From Novilysobacter antarcticus (GTDB lineage Bacteria; Pseudomonadota; Gammaproteobacteria; Xanthomonadales; Xanthomonadaceae), in contig NZ_JAIEUJ010000001.1 in NCBI RefSeq assembly GCF_019802285.1, forward strand, positions 434,001-498,000: a stretch of 64,000 bases of DNA, written 5' to 3'. Below, in pieces: positions 45,329 to 52,838 of the stretch. The position numbers were made by a program, and so were the translations under genes. The notes under the pieces were generated by a model that was not told the DNA's origin, searched no databases, and saw only the letters and a list, made by a program, of their open reading frames with translations. Every line of letters begins with the position of its first letter. Position 1 is the first letter of the stretch.

Positions 45329-45497
45329 ATGCCGACGAGGAACATGCCGTCAATCTGCAGCGGATAGCCGTTCATGATGAACATGCGGATGTCGCGCTTG
45401 TTGGCCTCGGGCACCACGGCCTGGGCAATGATGTAGCCGTCGCGCTCGATGGCTTCGACCATCTGGTTGAGGTTGCCGGCCGACTTGGCATCGAAGC
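45305..45497 (-). pseudogene. Internal fragment of a glutathione-synthase-like ATP-grasp gene
   Basis: The minus strand reads DAKSAGNLNQMVEAIERDGY, IIAQAVVPEANKRDIRMFIM and NGYPLQIDGMFLVGIDIIGD, nearly identical to the intact copy at 55544-56596. Relative to that copy 144 nt (48 codons) are missing in frame between GYPLQIDG and MFLVG; the deletion endpoints in the intact gene both carry TGCCGTCG, so slippage between short repeats is likely. The fragment has neither start nor proper end. Confidence 0.88.
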
Positions 45498-45585
45498 TCG
45501 ACGCCAGTTTCCCCAGGGAGCAGCGGGGTGCAAGCTGTGTGACGCAGTCTCGTGATCTGCTTATGGCCCTCGATGGAGACACGCT

Positions 45586-46116
45586 ATGAAACACCGACGT
45601 TTTTTCTACATGTTCCTTTCGGTCCTGCTGGCGCCCAGCGCATGGGCCGGGCAGCAAGACTTCAAGGTCGGTCCGGTAATCAAGGAATACGGCAATGTCG
45701 CCGCCGTGCCTTCGGCGCCGCCGATTGACGCGAGTGCACGCTTCCAAGTCGCCTTTGACGTGGCCACTGCGGCAGAGCCTGGGAAAATCAATCGACAGCT
45801 GGAAAGCGCGGCACGCTTCATCAACATGCACGTCGCGGCCGGCGTGCCGAAAGAAAATCTGAAGCTCGCCATCGTCGTTCACGGCGGCGCGGCCAGTGAT
45901 CTGACGCGCGATGCGAAGTTCGGCAGCGCCAATCCCAATGCCGGCCTGATCGCGGCACTCCAAGAGGCCGGCGTGAGCATCCAGCTATGCGGCCAGACCG
46001 CTGTCGCCCGCGACATCAGCGTGGACGACCTGCTGCCCGGCGTCACCATGGCACTCTCGGCGATGACTGCGCATGCTCAGTTGCAGCAAGCCGGCTATAC
46101 GCTAAATCCATTCTGA
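45586..46116 (+). CDS. Exported DsrE-family protein
   Basis: 176 residues. A signal peptide ends APSAWAG. The mature part is a DsrE/DsrF-like fold: FQVAFDVATAAEPGKINRQL, LKLAIVVHGGAASDL, and GVSIQLCGQTAVARDI containing the single conserved Cys used for sulfur transfer in relatives. Periplasmic DsrE-like proteins of this kind often sit near redox or stress genes, but the function is not known. GGAGA precedes the ATG. Neighbours are an ATP-grasp gene remnant and a dienelactone hydrolase. Confidence 0.82.
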   Translation: MKHRRFFYMFLSVLLAPSAWAGQQDFKVGPVIKEYGNVAAVPSAPPIDASARFQVAFDVATAAEPGKINRQLESAARFINMHVAAGVPKENLKLAIVVHGGAASDLTRDAKFGSANPNAGLIAALQEAGVSIQLCGQTAVARDISVDDLLPGVTMALSAMTAHAQLQQAGYTLNPF

Positions 46117-46210
46117 GTTGGGCTCAAAAACGCGCGGGGACGGGGTCACCGTGCCTTTGTAACGGCCGGCTTGCTATGTTCGGCACGTCCACCCTCCGCT
46201 GGAGCCGCCC

Positions 46211-47098
46211 ATGAACCGCCTGACTGCCAAGGATTTCGCCCCCGAGCTGCTGGAGCTGTATGACGGCTACGTGCATGGCCGCATCGACCGACGCCAGTTC
46301 CTCCAGGGAGCTGCCGGGTTCGCGGTGGCCGGGATGTCGGCTACGACCATCCTGGCCGCACTGAGCCCCAATTACGCGATGGCCACCCAAGTGGAGTTGA
46401 CCGACCCGGACATCGTCGCCGAGTACATCCGCTACCCCTCGCCGCAGGGCCACGGCCAGGTGCGTGGCTACCTGGTCAAGTCGGCCAACGCCAAGGGCGC
46501 GCTACCGGGCGTAGTGGTGGTGCACGAAAACCGCGGACTGAACCCGTACATCGAAGACGTGGCCCGACGCTTGGCCAAAGCCGGTTACATCGCGCTGGCC
46601 CCGGATGGGCTGAGTTCGGTCGGCGGGTACCCGGGCAACGACGAGAAGGGCCGCGAGCTGCAGGCCAAGGTGGATCCCACCAAGTTGATGAACGACTTCT
46701 TTGCCGCCATCGAATACCTTCTGGCGGATGGACGCACCACCGGCAAGGTGGGCATTACCGGGTTCTGCTACGGCGGCGGCGTGGCCAATGCGGCAGCCGT
46801 GGCCTACCCGGAGTTGGCCGCTGCCGTGCCGTTTTACGGCCGCCAGCCGCGCGCGGAAGAAGTGCCGGCGATCAAGGCGCCGCTGTTGCTCCACTACGCG
46901 GAAAACGATGAGCGGGTCAATGCGGGCTGGCCCGCCTACGAGGCCGCGCTGAAGGCCAACCACAAGACCTACGAAGCCTACATCTACCCCGGCACCCAGC
47001 ATGGCTTCCACAACGATTCGACGCCGCGCTACGACGAAGCCGCGGCCAAGTTGGCTTGGGAGAGGACGCTGGGCTGGTTCGAGAAATATCTGGCGTAA
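46211..47098 (+). CDS. Dienelactone hydrolase family protein with Tat signal
   Basis: 295 residues. The N-terminal RIDRRQFLQGAAGFAVAGMS is a twin-arginine signal, so the enzyme is exported folded. The alpha/beta hydrolase core has HENRGLNPYIEDVARRLAKA, the nucleophile Cys in KVGITGFCYGGGVANAAA, an Asp in YAENDERVNAGWPAYE and His in GTQHGFHNDS, giving the Cys-Asp-His triad of dienelactone hydrolases. The physiological substrate is unknown; these Tat-exported members are widespread and seldom linked to aromatic degradation. Confidence 0.9.
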   Translation: MNRLTAKDFAPELLELYDGYVHGRIDRRQFLQGAAGFAVAGMSATTILAALSPNYAMATQVELTDPDIVAEYIRYPSPQGHGQVRGYLVKSANAKGALPGVVVVHENRGLNPYIEDVARRLAKAGYIALAPDGLSSVGGYPGNDEKGRELQAKVDPTKLMNDFFAAIEYLLADGRTTGKVGITGFCYGGGVANAAAVAYPELAAAVPFYGRQPRAEEVPAIKAPLLLHYAENDERVNAGWPAYEAALKANHKTYEAYIYPGTQHGFHNDSTPRYDEAAAKLAWERTLGWFEKYLA

Positions 47099-47225
47099 CG
47101 CGCGACGGTCATCGAGGAAATCGAAGCAGGGGTTCAGGTTCACGTCGATGCGTGCGGCAACGGTGTCGTACCAGTTTGCGGTCTTCATGCCCGGCGATCG
47201 GGATAGGCAATCGCCGCTGATGACC

Positions 47226-47942
47226 TCAGCGCGAGATCTCGAAAACTGCCGCCACTCGCTCCGTGAAGTCGATGCTCGGTTGCAGGTAGCGCCCACTGTC
47301 CATGCGCGCTCCGGTGACCTGGATGCTGTCCAGTGTCGTGTTTCCGTACCCGTGAGCCTGCGACGAATTGACGCTGTTGATGCTGTAGACAGCGCCCAGC
47401 TTTCCTCCGAACGTGGTCGCCAGTCCGTTTGCGCTTTCCCTGGCTTGGGCGACGGCGTGGGCGCGCGCTTGTTCGCGCAAGCTCGCTTCTTTGCTGGATT
47501 TGAAGCTGACGTCCGAGATCTCTGTGAACCCTGCCGCCAGGGCCGCGTCCATGTAGGCGCTCAGTTTATCGGGGTCGTCGAGCTTGACCTTCAATTCGCG
47601 GCTGGCGACGTGGGCTACCGGCAGGGGACGGTCGTTGTCGTCGTAGTCGATGTTCTCGCGCAGCGCGAGGTCTGAAGCACTGATCTCATCGGTTGCTACG
47701 TCGAATACCGGAGCTGCCTTCAGGAGTGCATTCACCGCGCGATCGACCACGCGCTTGGCCTCGCTGGGGCTCGCGGCGCGATGCCGCGCCACCATGGTGA
47801 CGATCGCCGAATCCGGCGCCACGCTGACCTTTCCTTCGCCCTGCACGACAACGTGGGGCCCATCTGGCAATGGGGTGCCAGCCAACGCCAAAGTGGAGGC
47901 AAGGACGAGCGGGAGGGCTGCGGCGAACATCCGTTTGCGCAT
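47226..47942 (-). CDS. SIMPL (DUF541) domain exported protein
   Basis: 238 residues. Signal peptide FAAALPLVLASTLALAG, then the SIMPL domain with VVVQGEGKVSVAPDSAIVTM, a central VASRELKVKLDDPDKLSAYM and the later QARAHAVAQARESANGLATT. Members include periplasmic proteins linked to envelope stress (YggE type), with no enzymatic role shown. I took ATG 47942; another in-frame ATG at 47954 would add four residues. Confidence 0.88.
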   Translation of the reverse strand: MRKRMFAAALPLVLASTLALAGTPLPDGPHVVVQGEGKVSVAPDSAIVTMVARHRAASPSEAKRVVDRAVNALLKAAPVFDVATDEISASDLALRENIDYDDNDRPLPVAHVASRELKVKLDDPDKLSAYMDAALAAGFTEISDVSFKSSKEASLREQARAHAVAQARESANGLATTFGGKLGAVYSINSVNSSQAHGYGNTTLDSIQVTGARMDSGRYLQPSIDFTERVAAVFEISR

Positions 47943-47991
47943 GGTGAGTTCCATTTATGGGGGCTGATGCGGGTCGTGGCTTGAGTGCGGG

Positions 47992-48828
47992 TCAGAATGA
48001 GGCTGGCATCGTGCCCTTGCAATGTGGATATCGCGCGCAGCCCCAGAAGGGTTCGCGCGTTCGGCCGTTATGGCGCCGGCGCATTGCACCTGCGCAGGCC
48101 GGGCAGAAAGGGGCATCTTCAGCCGGAGTCGATGGTTGCGATGCCGGTGCCGGTACCGCTCGCGGTTCGGCTGCCGGTGCCGCGCCAGCGGCCGTCTGGG
48201 CAGCACGGATCCGGTCCAGCAGCTCGCGTCCAGTGATCAGATGGATGGGCTTCCCGGCAGCAAAGCGCGCCGCGTCGGCGGTGAAATCCCCGAGGCTGAC
48301 GATGTGCACGGCATCTGCCACATGGTGGTCGACCAGGCCCCACATTTCGCGGACCGTTGCGACACCGACCTGACGGCGCTTCCATTGTTTGCATTGCACC
48401 AGTTGGCGTCGGCCGCCTTTGGACACGACCAGATCGATGCCCCCATCCTTGCCACCCAGGCCAGTCTCAAGCACCTCATAGCCCTGTCGACGGAACGACT
48501 CGCCGACCAGCATCTCGAACTCGCGCCATGAGATGTCAGCCAAGCTGTCGAGGTCGCTGCGGGTGTCATGCAGGCTGCGTCGCTTTCTCGCATTGCCCCA
48601 CGACACCGCCGCGGCGAGCCAGCAGGCGAGCATCACGATCCATGCGAAGGGGGCGGTGATGCCGCCGATCTGCTGCCCGACGGGTCCGAGCAGCGGACCT
48701 CCGGTCGTCGAGAGCCATGCCCCGATACCGTAGCGGATGAGCAGGAATGCGACGATGCCCGCCAGAATCCCCATTTGCCACGGCCATGACGCGACCTCGT
48801 CCAAGCCGCTTTTTCTCCGACGTCTCAT
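47992..48828 (-). CDS. Membrane Mrr-type restriction endonuclease-like protein with C-terminal topoisomerase zinc ribbon
   Basis: 278 residues. Two N-terminal hydrophobic helices (GILAGIVAFLLIRYGIGAWL and APFAWIVMLACWLAAAVSW) are followed by an Mrr-like nuclease domain: SWREFEMLVGESFRRQGYEV, GGKDGGIDLVVSKGG and LVQCKQWKR, giving the D..QxK active site. The last 40 residues form a C4 zinc ribbon (FCPACAGAMRRR and FWGCARYPHCKGTMP) of the topoisomerase I type. This architecture is common in gammaproteobacteria and is not a classic restriction enzyme; a membrane-located DNA nuclease is plausible. Confidence 0.87.
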   Translation of the reverse strand: MRRRRKSGLDEVASWPWQMGILAGIVAFLLIRYGIGAWLSTTGGPLLGPVGQQIGGITAPFAWIVMLACWLAAAVSWGNARKRRSLHDTRSDLDSLADISWREFEMLVGESFRRQGYEVLETGLGGKDGGIDLVVSKGGRRQLVQCKQWKRRQVGVATVREMWGLVDHHVADAVHIVSLGDFTADAARFAAGKPIHLITGRELLDRIRAAQTAAGAAPAAEPRAVPAPASQPSTPAEDAPFCPACAGAMRRRHNGRTREPFWGCARYPHCKGTMPASF

Positions 48829-48969
48829 TATCGCTCCCCGTTTTTAGGCGAATGGTAGCGCTGCCCGAGCGGATTAGTCCTGGCCGGTATACGCTCGCCT
48901 GACTGCCATGCCGATGCTCGTCCCACTATCTTTCTGGCTGGATGCACGGCAGAAACGGCCGCACGAAAC

Positions 48970-49086
48970 TCAGGAACGGGCGTTCAGGCCCAGAGCTGCC
49001 AAGTGATCATGCAAGCACTTGTCCCGCGGCTCGCGACTCTGCGTGAAATCTTCGACATCTTCGCCAGCGGATACGTCCTGCCGCAT
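48970..49086 (-). CDS. Possible 38-residue protein downstream of the immunity gene
   Basis: An ATG-started frame begins 6 nt after the stop of the lipoprotein gene at 49093 and reads MRQDVSAGEDVEDFTQSREP, then DKCLHDHLAALGLNARS. Its GC is high, unlike the AT-rich gene before it, so it may be a leftover of the sequence displaced when the toxin end was exchanged, or chance. The rest of the gap to 48829 shows nothing I can name. Confidence 0.2.
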   Translation of the reverse strand: MRQDVSAGEDVEDFTQSREPRDKCLHDHLAALGLNARS

Positions 49087-49092
49087 TATGCG

Positions 49093-49845
49093 TTAATTTA
49101 TCTCTGAATCGAGTTGCTGAATCTTGTTAGTTAGTGCTTGTAGTTGAGCGCGATCCAGTGTGAAAAGCCTCTCATTAATGATCGACCTATAGGCGTCGAT
49201 ATTATTGTGCGTAATTGGATCACACGCCAGTAAGTTTTCGATTGAGTTTTCAGCGGAGTCAAAAGGCGTACGTTTTCCGCTAACGTAGTCTTCAGCCTTG
49301 GCGCTGCCGGCCATTATATCGAATTCCGGATAAATCGAGTTGTCCCATTTATTGTTCCCCGCGAACTGCCCGGCACAGAACTCCCCAGTCTCCCGTGCCG
49401 CAATGCAGCCGCTTTTTGTCTCAATTAGGCTGCAATAGGCGCGATCTTCCGTTAGGGTGCCTTGTGGCGTCTCCAACTCGGCCGATTCGATTTGGGTGAG
49501 ATAAAGAAAGCGCTTATCTGGCGAAAGTCTTATTGGCGTTTCAATCTCGAACGCACCGCCTACGTCTTCTTCCGAGGAGAAGACCCGAATAGCTATCTCG
49601 TCACGTAAGAGTGTGACCGATAAGAAACGATTGTGTTTTGTCGGTTCAGCGTAGGATAGAGCTATTTTAGGGGATGGTCGAATCGAGTTCGATATTGCTG
49701 GGCCTTCCGAAGTCGCGGTCGGCGCTTCCTTGCTTGTAGGCGGAGCGGTAGACCTCGATATCTCAGCTCGATCGTATGCGTTTACTCTATTGCCATCACA
49801 GGCGCATAGGGCAAAAGCCATAATAAGAAAATGGATTTGATTCAT
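49093..49845 (-). CDS. Lipoprotein, probable immunity protein for the adjacent T6SS effector
   Basis: 250 residues. The N-terminus IHFLIMAFALCACDGN has a lipobox (LCAC), so it is anchored to a periplasmic membrane face. A Ser/Thr/Pro-rich linker is followed by an unrecognised domain with several Cys (DRAYCSLIETKSGCIAARET, EFCAGQFAG). It overlaps the effector stop by 4 nt and shares the low GC of the effector's 3' end. Periplasmic location plus tight coupling to a cell-wall-directed effector suggests immunity; no family match is claimed. Confidence 0.7.
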   Translation of the reverse strand: MNQIHFLIMAFALCACDGNRVNAYDRAEISRSTAPPTSKEAPTATSEGPAISNSIRPSPKIALSYAEPTKHNRFLSVTLLRDEIAIRVFSSEEDVGGAFEIETPIRLSPDKRFLYLTQIESAELETPQGTLTEDRAYCSLIETKSGCIAARETGEFCAGQFAGNNKWDNSIYPEFDIMAGSAKAEDYVSGKRTPFDSAENSIENLLACDPITHNNIDAYRSIINERLFTLDRAQLQALTNKIQQLDSEIN

Positions 49846-52802
49846 AGTTTTGATTTCAAGCTGCGGTATCGTGAAGATGCGTCGGTCATCACGCGCGAGT
49901 TGCCATAGATGTCAAGCAAGGTGGACTCATACTTTACGTGGCTTTTACCCCAAGCTGAGGGGTCTGCGGGAGCAGTCGGGTGCTTCGCAAAAAAAACTGT
50001 CAACGCAGCTCCGAAATCCCGCGCAACATAACCAGGGCGGTTTACATGGTGATCAAGAACCACCGCCTTCCCTAAATTCGAGTGGATATAGTTACTTATG
50101 ATGTGGCCGGCATATCCGTTTGGCGATAGCGAATTGGCAGAGCGCAGGCGTTTTACGAAGTCTATAACCTGCTTGGCTTTATACTCATCGGTACTTATGG
50201 CGTGAACAATCGCCGCTAAGGGTTTGGAGCTTGATTTATTTCTACTCTTAAAACTGTTTTGGTCAAAGCCATCACGAAGTATACGTTTGAGCGTGCCCCC
50301 AGTCTTTCCATCGTAGTAGAGATGCTTCTTACCGGCTACGATTTTCACCTCCCACCCACACTCGGCAAACAGGGATTGGTAGAGGTCCGGATGCTCTTGT
50401 TGGAACTCATATACCTGTATGGGAAATTCACCTGCTCCGAGCGGATTGATCGTCTTCTGCATTGCGCCAGCTGTCAGAACTTCGCTGTCGTAGGACTGGA
50501 TGGCATCCATCTTTCCTTCGTTCTCGGACATTGCCACCAGAATTTCGCGTTCGTTTGGGGTGACACTTCCCGATATAATGAGGCTTTCCCAATCGGCGTA
50601 GTCTGCGAGTTTAGTGGTGCCCCAATAAACTGGGCCATACTGCTTTCCGTAGCGCGTCGAACTGAAGATATTGCCTAGACAGGAGCCGCATGCGCATTCG
50701 GTCTTCTTCAGGAAATTCGTGATCAGGCCTACAGAATGAAAATGATAGGCTGCGACATAATCCAGGTCCTCAATTTTATCCCACCAAAGCAGCGACTCGA
50801 TCCTCTTCTTCTCCTGCACCCAGTCGGCCTTGCGCGGCTCCGGGACCAGCGGGTCGATGGCATCCCACTTGTCCATTGGGCCGGCCCACTCGCTGTCGTA
50901 GCGGGTGATCAGGCGGGAGATCGCTTGCGCCAGCCACGGTTGTTTGAGTGCCTTACGGATCTCGGTGGCCGTGAGCTTCTTGTCACCGTCCACATCAATG
51001 ACGTCGTAGAGACTTTGGAACAGCGGCGCACTTTCGGCGCTGGCGCCCTGCGCGGCCAGCGTTCCCTGCTCATCCTTCGGGGTCCGGGGCTGTTTGGCAA
51101 CATGGTTCGCGTAGAACGTTGCCGGTGGTGTGTCATCGGCTTTGACCAGTTCGAACCCGGGCCAGTCCCAGGGAGTACATAGTGTGACCTTGGTCTGGTC
51201 CTTTTCCCGCGCCCAGCCGCTGCGGCCGCTGCCTTCGGCGGTGCCGACATCCACTTGCCACCAGCGCGTGCCATCCGCTTCCACAGCGGTCATTTCCAGA
51301 TTCTTGAGCGGCACGACTCTCGGCCAGGCGGCCCGCGGACCCGTCGTGTCGCCGGCCTGGAGCGGGAAACGGCTCCAGGCATCCATCGTGCGACCGGTGA
51401 TAAGCGGACGGTCGTCGAGCATTGAACGCTGCACCCACACCGGATCCCCGGTTGGCACCATCACCTCGCGCCGGGTGTAGGCAGACTTGTCCGTCAGGGC
51501 ATTGTAGGCGTCCAGTGCAATCGCATTGCCGTCGGCATCCAGGATGCGCGAGAGCACGCTGCCGTTCCCGTAGGTCCGGGTGGCCTTGTCGTAGCCACTC
51601 AAGCTGTCCTTGCCGACCACTTCCATGGGGCCTTTGCGTACCTTCGCCCAAGCGCCCGTTTTCGGTGACGTGGTGTCCAATGTAATGCCGTCATTCGCGA
51701 CGATCTGCTGGTCCGCCTTGGCTGGCGACGCGAGTGTCGCGCCGGCCTCGATGAGCAGCAGAGTTTTGTGCTTCTCGTCCAGCAGTTTGGCGCGCTCGCG
51801 ACTCTTGGCGATGAAGCCCTCGACATCATCGCCGCTGAATACGTCCAGTTGCACGAGAGGTCTTTTGCTGCAGCTGGACCCAAGCGGGTTGGTATCGACG
51901 TGACGTTGATACTGGCCAAGAAGGCCCATCAGGTCGCCAGCCTTGACCGCAAACGGGGTGTCGAGGACGACCACCTGGTTGGGAGTTGGATCGACTGGCG
52001 TCTCGGTGAGTTCCTTTTTGTACGCATACGCACCGGTCAGCCCGGCAGGTACCACTTCACCGCTCTCGACCCCGGTCACGGCGTAGTAGCCTGCTTTATT
52101 GCCCTGATCGCCGAGCCGGAGCTTGACGCCGCGCGGGGCAAACCCGGCGATCTTGCCGTCCGCGTCGCGCAGGTTCAGGCCGATTCCCCCTTCGGGGATA
52201 TGCGGGTTCCTGAACCGGTCGGCATCGGCGGCCGATTCCGCGACCTCATACACCGTATCGCCCCAATAGGCCGGACGCGGCTTCTTCGCATCGTCCTGGT
52301 AGCCCTTCCAGTGGTGAAGGTGCATGTACAGGCTGTAAAAAGTCAGCGAAGGCTCCTTCGCCTCGTTCGTCGACGCTGCGCCGGAGCCGGTGACTTCAAT
52401 AGGCGCACTTTCCGTCGTCTTCGAAGCCGGCGGCAACTGCAGCCTGTGGCGGACCAGCGCGAAGCCGGTCGAGTAGGTCGCCTCGCCGCAGCTGTCGTAA
52501 GCGACCTTGGGATAGGTGCCGTCGATGCGGTAGGCGATCACCTCGCCGTCGGCGATGCAGCGGATACCCTCATCCTGCGCCAGCGTGGCGCCGGTCTGGC
52601 TGCCGAAGTGGACCCCACCGTGCCACTGTCCGTTGGCACCGATCGGGTAGAACCCGTCTTCCGCACTGGCCAGCGCGCTGTAATAGGTCTGTGGGTCGAC
52701 CACTTCGGTCGCCGCTGAACCCGCTTTGCCTCCAGTCGACGCCACCCGGAATGGATAAACGAACTTTTTCAGCGGAGGCGGTGTCTGGGTTTGGTCGGCC
52801 AT
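49842..52802 (-). CDS. VgrG-linked T6SS cargo effector, probably peptidoglycan-directed
   Basis: 986 residues, no signal peptide. Residues about 50-95 (QWHGGVHFGSQTGATLAQDE and IADGEVIAY) resemble the LytM/M23 fold with His61 and His65. Residues about 598-612 (DVDGDKKLTATEI) form an EF-hand-like calcium loop. Around residue 760 the text SVTPNEREILVAMSENEGKM, followed by DAIQSYDSEVLTAGAMQKTI, resembles lysozyme-like cores in which the Glu of NEG is catalytic. GC falls sharply near residue 675 (about position 50780), so the toxin end was probably acquired separately from the N-terminal carrier. It lies 36 nt after vgrG and overlaps the immunity candidate. Confidence 0.78.
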   Translation of the reverse strand: MADQTQTPPPLKKFVYPFRVASTGGKAGSAATEVVDPQTYYSALASAEDGFYPIGANGQWHGGVHFGSQTGATLAQDEGIRCIADGEVIAYRIDGTYPKVAYDSCGEATYSTGFALVRHRLQLPPASKTTESAPIEVTGSGAASTNEAKEPSLTFYSLYMHLHHWKGYQDDAKKPRPAYWGDTVYEVAESAADADRFRNPHIPEGGIGLNLRDADGKIAGFAPRGVKLRLGDQGNKAGYYAVTGVESGEVVPAGLTGAYAYKKELTETPVDPTPNQVVVLDTPFAVKAGDLMGLLGQYQRHVDTNPLGSSCSKRPLVQLDVFSGDDVEGFIAKSRERAKLLDEKHKTLLLIEAGATLASPAKADQQIVANDGITLDTTSPKTGAWAKVRKGPMEVVGKDSLSGYDKATRTYGNGSVLSRILDADGNAIALDAYNALTDKSAYTRREVMVPTGDPVWVQRSMLDDRPLITGRTMDAWSRFPLQAGDTTGPRAAWPRVVPLKNLEMTAVEADGTRWWQVDVGTAEGSGRSGWAREKDQTKVTLCTPWDWPGFELVKADDTPPATFYANHVAKQPRTPKDEQGTLAAQGASAESAPLFQSLYDVIDVDGDKKLTATEIRKALKQPWLAQAISRLITRYDSEWAGPMDKWDAIDPLVPEPRKADWVQEKKRIESLLWWDKIEDLDYVAAYHFHSVGLITNFLKKTECACGSCLGNIFSSTRYGKQYGPVYWGTTKLADYADWESLIISGSVTPNEREILVAMSENEGKMDAIQSYDSEVLTAGAMQKTINPLGAGEFPIQVYEFQQEHPDLYQSLFAECGWEVKIVAGKKHLYYDGKTGGTLKRILRDGFDQNSFKSRNKSSSKPLAAIVHAISTDEYKAKQVIDFVKRLRSANSLSPNGYAGHIISNYIHSNLGKAVVLDHHVNRPGYVARDFGAALTVFFAKHPTAPADPSAWGKSHVKYESTLLDIYGNSRVMTDASSRYRSLKSKL

Positions 52803-52838
52803 GTAGACGTCCTTGTCTAAATCTGTTGTACGTGTGTG

